DNA of 64,000 nt from Blastococcus sp. CT_GayMR19 (GTDB taxonomy: Bacteria > Actinomycetota > Actinomycetes > Mycobacteriales > Geodermatophilaceae). Positions 1 to 9,024 of this stretch are shown one piece after another. The stretch spans positions 310,001-374,000 of the forward strand of contig NZ_SPQL01000002.1 in assembly GCF_004570385.1 (NCBI RefSeq), read 5' to 3'. The notes under the pieces are model-generated. The model had not been told where the DNA came from. It ran no database searches and worked only from the letters and a program-made list of their open reading frames with translations. A program made the position numbers and the translations under genes. Numbering within the stretch: the stretch's first letter is position 1; each line of letters opens with the position of its first letter.

Positions 1-757
1 CGGTCAGCCCCGCGGACTCGAGCGCCGTCCGCACCGTCCGCGCCAGCTCGACGGCACCGGGGGTGTCGCCGTGCACGCAGATCGACTCGACCGGCATGAG
101 CAGGGCCGTCCCGTCCACCGTCTCGACGACGCCGTCGGCCGCCATCCGCACCGCGCGCGCGGCGACCACGGCGGGCTCGTGCACCAGGGCGCCGGGCTGC
201 GTGCGGGGCACCAGGGTGCCCTCCGCCGTGTATCCACGGTCGGCGAACCCCTCGGCGACGGGGCGCATCCCGGCCGCCTCCGCGGCCCGCAGCAGCGCCG
301 ATCCGGGCAGCCCGAGCACCGGCAGCCTGCGGTCGAAGGCGAGGACGGCGTCGACGACCGCCCGCGCGTGGCCCTCGTGGGTGACCGCCGCGTTGTACAG
401 CGCCCCGTGCGGCTTGACGTAGGACACCCGGCCGCCGGTGGTCCGCGCGATCCCGTCCAGCGCGGCCAGTTGGTAGAGCAGGTCGTCGGCCAGCTCGGCG
501 GGCTCGACGTCCAGGAAGCGGCGGCCGAACCCGGCCAGGTCGCGGTAGGACACCTGCGCGCCGACCGCGACGCCCCCGGCCGCGGCGCGGGCGCAGACCC
601 GGCGCATGGTGGAGGGATCCCCCGCGTGGAAGCCGCAGGCCACGTTCGCGCTGCTCACGATGCCGAGCAGGGCGTCGTCGTCGCCGAGCCGCCAGACCCC
701 GAAGCCCTCGCCGAGGTCGGCGTTCAGGTCGATCCGGCGGGTTACTGGCGCGCTCAC
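1..757 (-). CDS. pxpA: 5-oxoprolinase subunit A (LamB/YcsF family), 3' end cut by window
   Basis: The reverse strand is open from a GTG at 757 to the window edge, about 252 codons, close to the usual 245-255 residues, so only the last few residues are missing. The N terminus reads [14 protein letters not shown] followed by [14 protein letters not shown], and further on [10 protein letters not shown], all hallmarks of LamB/YcsF proteins. In the family this subunit works with PxpB and PxpC in ATP-dependent opening of 5-oxoproline (pyroglutamate) to glutamate in the cytosol. The pxpB/pxpC partners are not in the window and would lie to the left. The GTG is chosen because the recognisable domain starts nine codons later. 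It is divergent from the SpoIIE phosphatase gene across 166 bp. Confidence 0.88.
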   Translation of the reverse strand, partial: MSAPVTRRIDLNADLGEGFGVWRLGDDDALLGIVSSANVACGFHAGDPSTMRRVCARAAAGGVAVGAQVSYRDLAGFGRRFLDVEPAELADDLLYQLAALDGIARTTGGRVSYVKPHGALYNAAVTHEGHARAVVDAVLAFDRRLPVLGLPGSALLRAAEAAGMRPVAEGFADRGYTAEGTLVPRTQPGALVHEPAVVAARAVRMAADGVVETVDGTALLMPVESICVHGDTPGAVELARTVRTALESAGLT

Positions 758-923
758 CGGGGCAGTCTCGCACCCGGGGCCGGGGACCTGAACGACGAAC
801 GGAGACGACGGATCGAGGTCTCGACTTGGCGACATGTCGACAATCCGTGGCCGCAGTAACACTTTCCGCATGCGATCGTTGAGCAGCGGCAGGACGGGCC
901 TGCCGGGGGGACAGGGGGTGCGG

Positions 924-2597
924 ATGCCGACGTCAGGAGTCGCCGCCACCGCCCTCCTGGAGGCGCTGCCCGACGTCGTGGTCGTCGCCGACGCCCACGG
1001 CTGCATCGTCTACACCAATCCGGCGGTCCGCTCGCTCCTGGGCCGGGACCCCGCCGCGCTGCGCGGCGAGCCGCTGACCGTGCTCGTGCCCGAGCGCTTC
1101 CGCTCCGCCCACGTGCAGGGGTTCCACCGCTTCCTGGCCACCGGTGTCGGACGGCTGGTCGGTGCGACGACCCAGGTGCCGGCCCTGCACGCGGACGGTT
1201 CCGAGGTCGCGGTCGAGCTGACCCTCTCGCGCCTGGACGGCGTCGCCGACGGCACGGTTCCCGCGCCCGAGCAGGCGGCGTCCGGTGGCGTCGTCGTCGC
1301 CGTCCTCCGGGACGCCAGCACCCTGATCCGGCTGGAGCGTCAGCTGGAGGTCGGCCGCTACCTCGCGGCGACCCTCCGGGTGACCGCCGCGCTGACGGAG
1401 GCGCGGGACGCCGAGGTCGCCTTCCGGCAGCTCCTGCCCACCCTGTGCGCCGAGCTCGACTGGGACGCCGCGACGCTGTGGCAGCCGGACGGGTTCGGCG
1501 GCCCGCTCGTCCGCACCGGCGCGTGGACCCCGCCCGGAGCGCCCGTGCCCGCCCTGCACGACGACGTCCGCCGCCGGTCGTTCGCCCGCGGAGAGGGGCT
1601 GCCGGGCCTGGCCTGGCAGCGCGGTGCGCCCGTGGTGATGGAGGACCTCTGGGCAGATCCGGACTTCCTCCGCACCGACGCCGCCCGGGCCGACGCCCTG
1701 CGCACCGGCATCGCCTTCCCCGTCCTCCGCGGCGACGACCTGCTGGCCGTGTGCGAGTTGTTCTCCCGCGAGCCGCGTCCGGTCCCGCAGGAGCTCGTCG
1801 ACGTGCTGGCGAGCGCCGGCCGGCAGATCGGCCAGTTCCTGGCCCGGCTCCGTGCCGAGTCCGAGGTCCGCGAGCTCGCCGACACGCTGCAGCGCAGCCT
1901 GCTGCCCTCCCACCTGCCCGCGATCCCGGGGGTCCAGCTCGCCGCCCGCTACCGGGCGGGCGCCGAGGGCGTCTTCGTCGGCGGCGACACCTACGACGTG
2001 GCGCCGCTGCCGGACGGCCGCTGGATGGTGCTGATCGCCGACGTCTGCGGGACCGGGGCCGAGGCCGCGGGGATGACCGCCCTGACCCGGCACACCGCAC
2101 GGGCGGCGTCGGCCTCCGGGAACCCCGCGGACGTGCTGTCCGCGGTCAACACGGCCCTCCTCCACGAACAGGGGGCGGGCCCGCTCCGGTTCGTGACGGC
2201 CTGCTGCCTGGTGCTCGAGCTCGGGTCCGGGAGCGCGACCGCGCGGGTGGCGCTCGCCGGGCACCCGCGGCCGATGCTCCGGGACGTCGACGGCACCGTC
2301 GCGGAGATCGGCGCCGTCGGGCTGCCGCTCGGCATCGACGTGGACGTCGCCTACGCGGAGGTGAGCGTTCCGCTGTGCCGCGGTTCGATGCTGGTCCTCT
2401 ACACCGACGGGGTCACCGAGGCCCGGGACGACGACGGCGTCCAGTTCGGGGAGGCCGGGCTGATCACCGTCCTGCGGGAGACGGCGGGACGGCCGGCCGC
2501 CGTCACCGTGGAAGCCGTCTCCGCGGCGGTGGAACGGCAGCTGCGGGGGTCGCGGTACGGCGCGGACGACCAGGCCGTGCTCGCCCTGGGTTGCTGA
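924..2597 (+). CDS. PAS-GAF-SpoIIE (PP2C-type) serine phosphatase
   Basis: A 557-residue cytosolic regulator. A PAS domain spans about residues 5-80 ([17 protein letters not shown], then [14 protein letters not shown]), a GAF domain about 150-290, and a SpoIIE/RsbU-type phosphatase from about 320 to the end. The phosphatase shows the LQRSLLP lead-in, the metal motif GGDTYDV (usually GGDWYDV), [10 protein letters not shown] and the terminal DDQAVLAL. Such proteins dephosphorylate anti-sigma-factor antagonists and so tune alternative sigma factors; no partner genes adjoin it. The frame extends up to an ATG at 834, but those 30 codons are rich in A/T third positions, unlike the rest, while a purine-rich GGGGGGACAGGGGG run precedes GTG 918 and ATG 924. 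Start 918 is equally possible. Confidence 0.85.
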   Translation: MPTSGVAATALLEALPDVVVVADAHGCIVYTNPAVRSLLGRDPAALRGEPLTVLVPERFRSAHVQGFHRFLATGVGRLVGATTQVPALHADGSEVAVELTLSRLDGVADGTVPAPEQAASGGVVVAVLRDASTLIRLERQLEVGRYLAATLRVTAALTEARDAEVAFRQLLPTLCAELDWDAATLWQPDGFGGPLVRTGAWTPPGAPVPALHDDVRRRSFARGEGLPGLAWQRGAPVVMEDLWADPDFLRTDAARADALRTGIAFPVLRGDDLLAVCELFSREPRPVPQELVDVLASAGRQIGQFLARLRAESEVRELADTLQRSLLPSHLPAIPGVQLAARYRAGAEGVFVGGDTYDVAPLPDGRWMVLIADVCGTGAEAAGMTALTRHTARAASASGNPADVLSAVNTALLHEQGAGPLRFVTACCLVLELGSGSATARVALAGHPRPMLRDVDGTVAEIGAVGLPLGIDVDVAYAEVSVPLCRGSMLVLYTDGVTEARDDDGVQFGEAGLITVLRETAGRPAAVTVEAVSAAVERQLRGSRYGADDQAVLALGC

Positions 2598-2609
2598 CCG
2601 CCCGCCGGC

Positions 2610-3296
2610 TCAGCCGGTCTGGCCGGTCTCGGCGTGCGCGACGCCGACGGGCTTGGACTCCGGGGATCCCCGCTGGCGCAGATAGACGGAGAACACCGCC
2701 ATCGAGCCCACGGCGAGCATCTCCGACTGCCAGTTCTGGAAGGACCTGTTCCAGAAATCGGCCTCCGCGAGGTAGCCGAGCCAGCTGACGGGGTCCTGTC
2801 GCCGGCCGAGCTGCTCGCTGTTGAACGCGGCCCAGCCCGCGATCGAGGAGGCGGCCCAGGTCAGCAGGAACAGCCCGCCCATCAGGAGCCCGAGCGATCG
2901 CGAGAACAGCGTCGTGCGCCAGCCTCCCGCGCGGGCCCACTCCGGCGAGTCCTCGGTCGCATGCCGCCCGATGCGCTGTTCCTCGTCGGACTCCGGGCCC
3001 TCCTCCCCGGGCTTCTTGGACTCGGCCGAGCCGCGCTGGATCAGCCACACGGTGCCGAAGATGTACAGGAAGAACTGGAGGTACTCCGACTGCCAGTTCT
3101 CCATGACGTCGACGCCGAACGACGACGACGTGACGTAGTCGAGCAGAGACACCGGCTCCAGCCCGTCGGCGATCTGCTGGGCGTTGTAGTCGGCCGCGCC
3201 GGAGAGGGCCTGGCCGACGAGGGTCGCGAGGAACAGCCCCCCGAAGGCGAGGCTGAGCGCGTTGTCGCGGACGAAGCCGCGCGAATGCTCGGTCAT
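2610..3296 (-). CDS. DUF6766-type membrane protein with internal tandem duplication
   Basis: A 228-residue protein with four probable membrane helices, arranged as two copies of one unit. Copy one (about residues 10-90) contains LAFGGLFLATLVGQALSG, VMENWQSEYLQFFLYIFGTV and IQRGSAESKKPG. Copy two (about 130-215) contains LLMGGLFLLTWAASSIAG, SFQNWQSEMLAVGSMAVFSV and LRQRGSPESKPVG. A charged linker (EEGPESDEEQR) separates them. I recognise the sequence as the DUF6766 type from memory; its function is unknown. The ATG overlaps the stop of the 30-residue peptide gene upstream (ATGA), so it is the last gene of a translationally coupled three-gene operon. It converges with the SpoIIE phosphatase gene with only 12 bp between stops. 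Confidence 0.8.
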   Translation of the reverse strand: MTEHSRGFVRDNALSLAFGGLFLATLVGQALSGAADYNAQQIADGLEPVSLLDYVTSSSFGVDVMENWQSEYLQFFLYIFGTVWLIQRGSAESKKPGEEGPESDEEQRIGRHATEDSPEWARAGGWRTTLFSRSLGLLMGGLFLLTWAASSIAGWAAFNSEQLGRRQDPVSWLGYLAEADFWNRSFQNWQSEMLAVGSMAVFSVYLRQRGSPESKPVGVAHAETGQTG

Positions 3297-3385
3297 CGGC
3301 CCATCAGCCCCAGGGCAGTGACGTACACGATGCCGACCACGATCACGGCCAGGTAGAGGGCGAACACTGCCCGGACGGTCTTCAC
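3293..3385 (-). CDS. 30-residue single-helix membrane microprotein
   Basis: A short reading frame starts at GTG 3385, overlaps the preceding lipoprotein stop as GTGA, and ends by overlapping the DUF6766 gene start as ATGA. The product begins VKTVRAVFALYLAVIVVGIV and ends in GLMGR: a short basic N terminus, one hydrophobic segment of about 20 residues and an arginine at the end. Being bounded by start-stop overlaps on both sides is the main evidence that it is translated. It could be a small membrane subunit or stabiliser for its neighbours. No family is recognised. Confidence 0.6.
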   Translation of the reverse strand: MKTVRAVFALYLAVIVVGIVYVTALGLMGR

Positions 3386-3792
3386 GGTCCGTCCACCTCG
3401 CAGTCGTACGGCGCCTCGCCCCGCGACTCGCAGGCGGCCGCGCTCACGCGCCACCCGGCGCGGGTCTCCGTCAGGAAGAGCGTGTCGCCGGCGAGCCGGA
3501 CCTGCGCGTTGCCGCCCCAGATCTCCACCGACTCCACCTCGCCGCCCTCCAGCGGCACCTGCTCGATCGCCTCGGTGCACGCCGCGGACTCGCTCTTCTC
3601 GAACTCGGCCAGCGTCGCGGGAGCCAGCAGGTCGCACCGGGCCCCGGGATCGGCGCCGGGGTCCTCGAACGTCACGGCCACGCCCTGCACCTCGGGCTGC
3701 TGCATGCTCGAGCACCCGGTCAGCAGCATCCCCGCGGTCGCCAGTGCCACCGGCAGGGCACGGGCCCTCGACCAGGCACCTGAGCGGTTCAT
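3382..3792 (-). CDS. putative lipoprotein of unknown function
   Basis: A 136-residue exported protein. The N terminus (MNRSGAWSRARALPVALA) leads to the lipobox LLTGCSS, with the lipidated cysteine near residue 27. The mature part is acidic and carries four further cysteines (RCDLL, ACTEA, AACESR, YDCEV), which could form disulfides outside the cell. A GGGAGGAGGT ribosome-binding site lies just upstream of the ATG. It is the first gene of the coupled operon lipoprotein - 30-residue membrane peptide - DUF6766, which implies a common envelope function. A sigma-B-like promoter candidate sits about 50 bp upstream. Divergent to the carotenoid-type desaturase gene. Not matched to any named family. 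Confidence 0.75.
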   Translation of the reverse strand: MNRSGAWSRARALPVALATAGMLLTGCSSMQQPEVQGVAVTFEDPGADPGARCDLLAPATLAEFEKSESAACTEAIEQVPLEGGEVESVEIWGGNAQVRLAGDTLFLTETRAGWRVSAAACESRGEAPYDCEVDGP

Positions 3793-3844
3793 GGCACCTC
3801 CTCCCGGGTCGGACGACGGAACCGAAGGCCCATTCGACGGGTCG

Positions 3845-3871
3845 CTACCCGGGCCCGAGCGGCGGACGAAC
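3845..3871 (-). promoter_or_regulatory. sigma-B-like promoter candidate for the lipoprotein operon
   Basis: Read on the minus strand, GTTCGT (3871-3866), a 15-nt spacer and GGGTAG (3850-3845) resemble the actinobacterial/Bacillus sigma-B consensus GTTT-N14-17-GGGTAT. The -10 element lies about 50 bp before the lipoprotein ATG. Only the -10 is a close match. Confidence 0.4.
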
Positions 3872-3930
3872 GATCGTCACCCGCCCGGACGACGCCCGCC
3901 TCGCCGTCCCCTCGCGACTACGGTGCGGGC

Positions 3931-5433
3931 GTGGCTCGGGTTGCAGTCGTGGGTGCCGGGCTCGGGGGGCTCGCGGCCGCGGCGCGGCTCGCGTCGACAG
4001 GCCACGCGGTCACCGTGTTCGAGCGGGCGGACACCGTGGGGGGCAAGCTCGGCCGGTTCACCCGGGACGGCCACGTGTTCGACACCGGGCCCAGCCTGCT
4101 CACGCTGCCGCAGGTGTACCGGGACCTCTTCGCGGCGACCGGCGGGCGCCTCGAGGACGCGGTCGATCTCGTCCGGCTCGACCCGGCCGTGGCCTACCGG
4201 TTCGCCGACGGGACGCGGCTGACCATGCCCGGCACCGCCGAGGCGGTCCCGGCCGCTCTGGACGCCGCTTTCGGCGGGAGCGCCGGCGCGCAGTGGGGAG
4301 CCCTGCAGGAGCGGGCGGCGCGGATGTGGCGGATCAGCGAGGCGCCCTTCCTGCGGACGCCGCTGCAGGGTGCCGCGACGCTGGCCCGGCTGGCCCGCGA
4401 CCCGGCGGACGTCGCCGCGATCGCACCCTGGCAGACCCTGCGGGGCCTGGGACGGCGCTACCTCCGCGACCCTCGCCTGCGGACGCTGCTCGACCGCTAT
4501 GCGACCTATTCGGGCTCCGACCCCCGGCGCGCGCCCGCCGTCCTGGCGACGGTGCCCTACGCGGAGCAGGCGTTCGGATCCTGGTACGTCCGCGGCGGCC
4601 TGCACCGGCTGGCCCTGGCGGTGGCGGACCGCGCGACCGCGCACGGGGCCGTCGTCCGGACCGGCTGCGCGGTGCGCCGCATCGTGGTCGACGGCGGCCG
4701 GGCCGCCGGGGTCGAGCTGGCGGACGGCGAGCGGGTGCCGGCGGACGTGGTCGTCTCCGGCGCGGACGCCGCGGCGCTCTACGGCGGCCTGCTCCCGGAG
4801 GACCGGCGGACCCGCGGCGTGCGGCGGGACCTGGGGCGGGCCACCCCCTCGCTCTCGGGATTCGTCCTGCTGCTCGCACTGCACGGCCGGACCCCGGGCC
4901 TGGCGCATCACACGGTCCTCTTCCCCGCGGACTACGACGCCGAGTTCGACGCCGTCTTCGGCACCGGCCGCTTCCGCGGGGCGCCTCGCCCGGTGGCCGA
5001 CCCGACGGTCTACATCAGCGCGCCGGACGACCCCGCGCTGCGCCCCGACGACGCCGGCGAGTCCTGGTTCGTCCTGGTCAACGCGCCGCGGCACGACCCG
5101 GGTCGCGGAGTCGACTGGGACGAAGCCGGGCTGTCCGAGCGGTATGCCGACCGGGTGCTCGACGTGCTGGCGGAGCGCGGCCTCGACGTCCGGGACCGAG
5201 TGACGTGGCGGGTCGTGCGGACGCCGGCCGATCTCGAACGGGACACGGGCAGCGTCGGCGGTTCCATCTACGGGACGTCGAGCAACGGCGCCCGCGCGGC
5301 GTTCCTCCGGCCGGGCAACACCTCGCCGCTGCCCGGGCTGTTCCTCGTCGGCGGTTCCGCGCATCCCGGCGGCGGACTGCCCCTGGTCGCCCTGTCGGCG
5401 GAGATCGTGTCCGGGCTCATCGGGCCGGCCTGA
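3931..5433 (+). CDS. phytoene desaturase family FAD-dependent oxidoreductase (CrtI/CrtN-like)
   Basis: A 500-residue cytosolic or membrane-peripheral flavoprotein. The N terminus (VAVVGAGLGGLAAAARLAS, residues 4-22) is the FAD-binding GxGxxG fold, followed by FERADTVGGKLGRFTRDG and FDTGPSLLTLP, both typical of bacterial carotenoid desaturases. The C-terminal segment LFLVGGSAHPGGGLPLVALS is the family's FAD-binding end motif. Length matches CrtI (490-510). No crtB or crtE lies nearby, so the substrate cannot be set: phytoene, a later carotene or a related polyene are all possible. The GTG start follows a TACGGT -10 box by 6 nt and has no Shine-Dalgarno sequence, so the transcript is probably leaderless. 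The next gene encodes a peroxiredoxin 27 bp downstream. Confidence 0.85.
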   Translation: MARVAVVGAGLGGLAAAARLASTGHAVTVFERADTVGGKLGRFTRDGHVFDTGPSLLTLPQVYRDLFAATGGRLEDAVDLVRLDPAVAYRFADGTRLTMPGTAEAVPAALDAAFGGSAGAQWGALQERAARMWRISEAPFLRTPLQGAATLARLARDPADVAAIAPWQTLRGLGRRYLRDPRLRTLLDRYATYSGSDPRRAPAVLATVPYAEQAFGSWYVRGGLHRLALAVADRATAHGAVVRTGCAVRRIVVDGGRAAGVELADGERVPADVVVSGADAAALYGGLLPEDRRTRGVRRDLGRATPSLSGFVLLLALHGRTPGLAHHTVLFPADYDAEFDAVFGTGRFRGAPRPVADPTVYISAPDDPALRPDDAGESWFVLVNAPRHDPGRGVDWDEAGLSERYADRVLDVLAERGLDVRDRVTWRVVRTPADLERDTGSVGGSIYGTSSNGARAAFLRPGNTSPLPGLFLVGGSAHPGGGLPLVALSAEIVSGLIGPA

Positions 5434-5460
5434 CGGAATGCGCGGGGTTAGCGTGCCCGC

Positions 5461-6021
5461 ATGACCCACGACCCGGCCGTGCTCCCGCCCGGTCTGCCCG
5501 TGCCCGAGGACGACGGCGCCGCCGCACACCTGCCCGGGCTGCCCGTCCCCTCCGTGGCCCTTCCAGCCACGGGTGGCGGCACGGTCGACCTCGCCGAACG
5601 GAGCCGCGGCCGGCGGGTCGTGCTGTTCGCGTATCCGCGGACCGGGCGCCCGGGCCAGGACCCGCTCCCCGGCTGGGACGACATCCCCGGTGCACGCGGC
5701 TGCACCCCCGAGGCCTGTTCCTTCCGCGACCTCGCGCCGGAGTTCGCCGAACGGGGCGCCGAGGTCTATGGGCTCTCCACCCAGAGCGCGGCCGACCAGC
5801 AGGAAGCGGCCACGCGGCTACGCCTCCCGTACGCCCTGCTCAGCGACGCCGGGTCGGCGTTCGCGATCCCTCTCCGGCTGCCCACGTTCACCGCCGGAGG
5901 CCTTCGCCTGCTCCGCCGGCTGACCCTCCTCGTGCACGACGGCACCATCCAGCGGGTGCTCTACCCGGTCTTCCCGCCCGACCGGGCGGCGGCCGACGCC
6001 CTCCGCGCGCTGGACTCCTGA
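5461..6021 (+). CDS. peroxiredoxin, Bcp/PrxQ type (AhpC/TSA fold)
   Basis: A 186-residue thiol peroxidase. Residues 75-85 read ARGCTPEACSFRD, where the first cysteine is the peroxidatic residue and the one five positions later the resolving residue, as in PrxQ-type enzymes. Downstream FAERGAEVYGLSTQSAADQQEAATRLRL is the usual second half of the thioredoxin-like fold, followed by FTAGG in place of the common R-x-TF segment. It reduces hydroperoxides with thioredoxin-like donors. The sequence TAGCGT six nt before the ATG and lack of a ribosome-binding site suggest its own leaderless promoter rather than strict co-transcription with the desaturase gene. Confidence 0.85.
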   Translation: MTHDPAVLPPGLPVPEDDGAAAHLPGLPVPSVALPATGGGTVDLAERSRGRRVVLFAYPRTGRPGQDPLPGWDDIPGARGCTPEACSFRDLAPEFAERGAEVYGLSTQSAADQQEAATRLRLPYALLSDAGSAFAIPLRLPTFTAGGLRLLRRLTLLVHDGTIQRVLYPVFPPDRAAADALRALDS

Positions 6022-6027
6022 GCTCCG

Positions 6028-7065
6028 TCAGCCGGGCAGCGTCGCCGTCACGGTCACGGCCGGGGCGCCCGGCGCGATCGGGCGCGGTCGGTCCACGACG
6101 AAACCGGCCTCGGTCAGCTGGCTCACGAGCCCGTCGGCGTCCGTGAGCTCCATCCGGCCCTCCTGGGCGCGGAGCAGCAGGTCGAAGTGCCGGCTGAAGA
6201 ACTGCGGGGTCGCCACGGTGGCCACGAGGAACAGCAGTCCCCCCGGGTTCAGCAGGCCGGCGATGTCGCGGAGGAGGGGGACCCGCTCGGCCATCGGCAG
6301 GTAGTAGATGACGTTTGCGAGCAGCGCGACGTCGAACGGCTCGGCCAGCGGTCCCGACGCCCGGGCCGAGGGATCGCGGATGTCGGACCGGACGACGGAG
6401 GCGCGGCCGGAGAGCCCCCGCTCGCGCAGCGTCCGCTCCGCCAGGTCGGCGGCCTCGGCGTCGAGGTCGATCCCCACGCCGTGGGCCGCGGGCGCCGCCT
6501 CGAGCATCACGGCGAGCTCGAGACCGGCGCCGCACCCGACGTCGAGCACGCGGCGGGGACGACGCTCGGCGACGGTCCGCGCCAGCGCGTCCATGACCAG
6601 CGACTCGAACCCCTGGGAGATCCGCGCGATCAGCGCGCCGTGCTCGGCCATGTCCCGGCGCCGCTCTCCGCCCCTCAGCAGCGTCGCCATCTCCCGGTAG
6701 ACGGCGCTGTGCAGCCCGGAGAAGGCCTCGTACCCGGCCCGGACCAGGTCGTCCTCCACGATCGCCCGGCCGCGGGCGGTGAGACGCCAGGGCCGGCCCT
6801 CTCCCCCGCCGATCAGCCCCACCGACGCCGCCACCCGGAGGAACGCGGTCAGCAGCTCCTCGTCGACCGCGCCCAGCCGCCGCGCGAGCTCGGCCGTGGT
6901 GGCGTCCCCGGTGGCGAGCGAGTCGAGCAGGCCCGTCTCGACCGCGGCCGCACCCAGGTGCAGGCGGACGGCGGTGAGCCCGTCGCGGGTGGCGCGCAGC
7001 CTCGCGCGTGGGTGCCCCGCCCGCACGATCTTCCACAGCGCGCCCGGGTTGATCAGCCCCGGCAT
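6028..7065 (-). CDS. class I SAM-dependent methyltransferase with winged-helix N-terminal domain
   Basis: A 345-residue enzyme. The N-terminal third (GLLDSLATGDATTAELARRL, then TAFLRVAASVGLI) looks like the dimerisation/winged-helix domain of O-methyltransferases acting on small aromatic or polyketide substrates. The Rossmann core begins near residue 170 with RRVLDVGCGAGLELAVML (motif I) and continues with GVGIDLDAEAADLAE, a DIRDP acidic loop, and LLRDIAGLLNPGGLLFLVATV (motif III). The substrate is not determinable from sequence. It converges with the peroxiredoxin gene at a distance of 6 bp and lies 60 bp downstream of the aminopeptidase gene on the same strand. Confidence 0.82.
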   Translation of the reverse strand: MPGLINPGALWKIVRAGHPRARLRATRDGLTAVRLHLGAAAVETGLLDSLATGDATTAELARRLGAVDEELLTAFLRVAASVGLIGGGEGRPWRLTARGRAIVEDDLVRAGYEAFSGLHSAVYREMATLLRGGERRRDMAEHGALIARISQGFESLVMDALARTVAERRPRRVLDVGCGAGLELAVMLEAAPAAHGVGIDLDAEAADLAERTLRERGLSGRASVVRSDIRDPSARASGPLAEPFDVALLANVIYYLPMAERVPLLRDIAGLLNPGGLLFLVATVATPQFFSRHFDLLLRAQEGRMELTDADGLVSQLTEAGFVVDRPRPIAPGAPAVTVTATLPG

Positions 7066-7125
7066 GAGCGGTCCCTCCTCCGGCGGGTGCGCTCCGGCGG
7101 CGCGCTGCCCGCGGGCGTCAGGTTC

Positions 7126-8640
7126 TCAGTCCAGGACCGTCTCCGGACCGTCCACGGGCGCGCCGGCCTCGAGCCAGCGCAGCAGCGTGCGTGCTCCGAA
7201 ACCGGTGCCGCCCTTGACGATCTCGCCGTCGTCGGCGCCGGCGCGGGCCGGCCCCGCGACGTCCAGGTGCGCCCACGCGAGAGTGCCGGCGAAGGGCCGG
7301 AGGAACAGCGCGGCCGTCGTCCCGCCCGGACCGCCCGGCGCGTTGTTGGCGTCGGCGACGGTGCTGTCGAGCAGGTCGGTGTACTCCTCGGCCAGCGGCA
7401 TCCGCCACAGCGGCTCCCCCGCGTGGGCGCCGGCCGTGAGCAGCGCATCGGCGAGCCCGTCGGAGGTGGCGTACAGCCCGGCGGTCTTGGTGCCGAGGGC
7501 CACCTTCATGGCGCCGGTCAGGGTGGCGACGTCGACCAGCACGGTGGCCCCGAGCTCCAGGCGGGCGTAGGCCAGCCCGTCGGCCAGCACCATGCGGCCC
7601 TCGGCGTCGGTGTTGAGCACCTCCGTCGTCCGCCCGCCGACGTGGCGGACGACGTCGGCCGGACGGTAGGACGACCCGGAGACGGCGTTCTCCGCGGCCG
7701 GCACGACCGCCGTCACGGCCACCGGCAGCTCCAGGCGCGCAACGGCGTCCAGCGTGGCCAGCACGGCGGCGCCGCCCGCCATGTCGGTCTTCATCTCCCG
7801 CATCCCGGCGTTGGGCTTGATGGAGAGACCACCGGTGTCGAACGTGATGCCCTTGCCGACCAGGACGGGATGCGCGGGCCCGGCGGACGGCGGGCGGTAG
7901 CTCACGACGACGACCCGGGGCGGGGTCGCGGACCCGCCGCCGACCGCGAGCACGCCCCCGAAGCCGCCGGCGCGGAGCTCGTCGGGGCCGAGCACCGTGA
8001 CGGTGGTGTGCGGGAGACCGGCGAAGCGCGCGGTGACCTGCTCGGCCAGCCAGGCCGGGTTCTTCGTGTTGCTCGGGGTGTTGATCAGGTCGCGGGCCCA
8101 CGCGACGGCCTCGCCCGAGACCTGTCCGCGCCGCCCGCCGGTGACGACGGCGGGATCGGCGCCGTCGGCCGCGACCAGGCTGACCTCGGCCAGCCGCTTC
8201 GGGTGATCGGCCGAGGTGTCGCGGAAGCGGTAGCCGGCCAGGAGCGCGGCCTCGACCGCCGCCCGCACCTCGTCCGCCCCGGCCGGGGACGCGGCGCTGT
8301 CCAGCGGCACGACCAGGCGCTTCGCGCCGAACTCGGCCAGCGACTGGGCGCGCCGGACGGCGGCTGCGACGTAGCCGCGCATGTCGGGCACGGTTGCCTC
8401 GCCGACGCCGACGGCGAGGACGCTCCGGGGGCGACGGCCGGCGATGGGGATAGCGGTGACCGTGCCGGGCTTCCCCCTGTTCCCGGTGTCGGCCAGGGCT
8501 CCGGTGAGGAGCTCGGGACTGACCGGCGGCGCCGGGTCGCTCAGCCAGCCCGGCAGCGCGGCACCGCTGCCGACCGGCACCGCCAGCACGTCGTCCGGAC
8601 CGAGGACGGGCAGGTCGGCCAGGACGTCCACCCGAGGCAA
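7126..8640 (-). CDS. pepA: leucyl aminopeptidase (M17 family)
   Basis: A 504-residue cytosolic dizinc aminopeptidase that trims N-terminal residues from peptides and often handles Cys-Gly and mycothiol-derived conjugates. The M17 core is intact: LVGKGITFDTGGLSIKP supplies the lysine and first aspartate, MKTDMAGGAAVLATL the next, and NTDAEGRMVLADGLAYA the NTDAEGR signature. A GGTGFGARTLLRWL tail matches the family end. The start is a TTG with a weak ribosome-binding region; the frame stays open for 31 more codons to a CTG overlapping the DUF3117 stop (CTGA), so the true N terminus may be longer, but the extra part is a low-complexity Ala/Pro/Thr linker. Confidence 0.88.
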   Translation of the reverse strand: MPRVDVLADLPVLGPDDVLAVPVGSGAALPGWLSDPAPPVSPELLTGALADTGNRGKPGTVTAIPIAGRRPRSVLAVGVGEATVPDMRGYVAAAVRRAQSLAEFGAKRLVVPLDSAASPAGADEVRAAVEAALLAGYRFRDTSADHPKRLAEVSLVAADGADPAVVTGGRRGQVSGEAVAWARDLINTPSNTKNPAWLAEQVTARFAGLPHTTVTVLGPDELRAGGFGGVLAVGGGSATPPRVVVVSYRPPSAGPAHPVLVGKGITFDTGGLSIKPNAGMREMKTDMAGGAAVLATLDAVARLELPVAVTAVVPAAENAVSGSSYRPADVVRHVGGRTTEVLNTDAEGRMVLADGLAYARLELGATVLVDVATLTGAMKVALGTKTAGLYATSDGLADALLTAGAHAGEPLWRMPLAEEYTDLLDSTVADANNAPGGPGGTTAALFLRPFAGTLAWAHLDVAGPARAGADDGEIVKGGTGFGARTLLRWLEAGAPVDGPETVLD

Positions 8641-8729
8641 CGGCGCGGCCCCGGTCGCCGGCGTGCTGCCGGCGGCCGGGGCCGTGTCGTCGGTCGCGGC
8701 GCTGCCCGGGGGCAGGTTCGCGGCGGTGT

Positions 8730-8897
8730 TCAGCTGGTCGCGCCCTTCAGGGCCTCCGAGAGCGCCGCCGCCTCGTCGGGCGACAGCTCGACCACGAGGC
8801 GACCGCCCCCCTCGAGCGGTACGCGCATGACCAGGCCTCGCCCCTCCTTGGTGACCTCGAGGGGACCTTCACCCGTGCGCGGCTTCATGGCCGCCAT
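8730..8897 (-). CDS. DUF3117 small conserved protein (Rv1211-like)
   Basis: A 55-residue protein beginning MAAMKPRTGEGPLEVTKEG and ending in ELSPDEAAALSEALKGATS; the middle (RGLVMRVPLEGGGRLVVEL) is predicted beta sheet. This matches the near-invariant DUF3117 family of Actinobacteria, of unknown function. An AAGGAGG ribosome-binding site six nt before the ATG at 8897 fixes the start; an in-frame ATG at 8918 lies upstream of that site and is rejected. In Mycobacterium tuberculosis the homologue Rv1211 also neighbours the tag glycosylase gene (Rv1210). Confidence 0.9.
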   Translation of the reverse strand: MAAMKPRTGEGPLEVTKEGRGLVMRVPLEGGGRLVVELSPDEAAALSEALKGATS

Positions 8898-9024
8898 GCG
8901 TGCCTCCTTCACGGCCACACCCCTCCCACCTGGGGCGGAAGGAATGCGGCGTCCGTCGATGCTGTGCGCTCCGGGTCAATGATCCCGTATGAGACGCCGT
9001 CGTCCAACATGAGCCCCCTGACGG

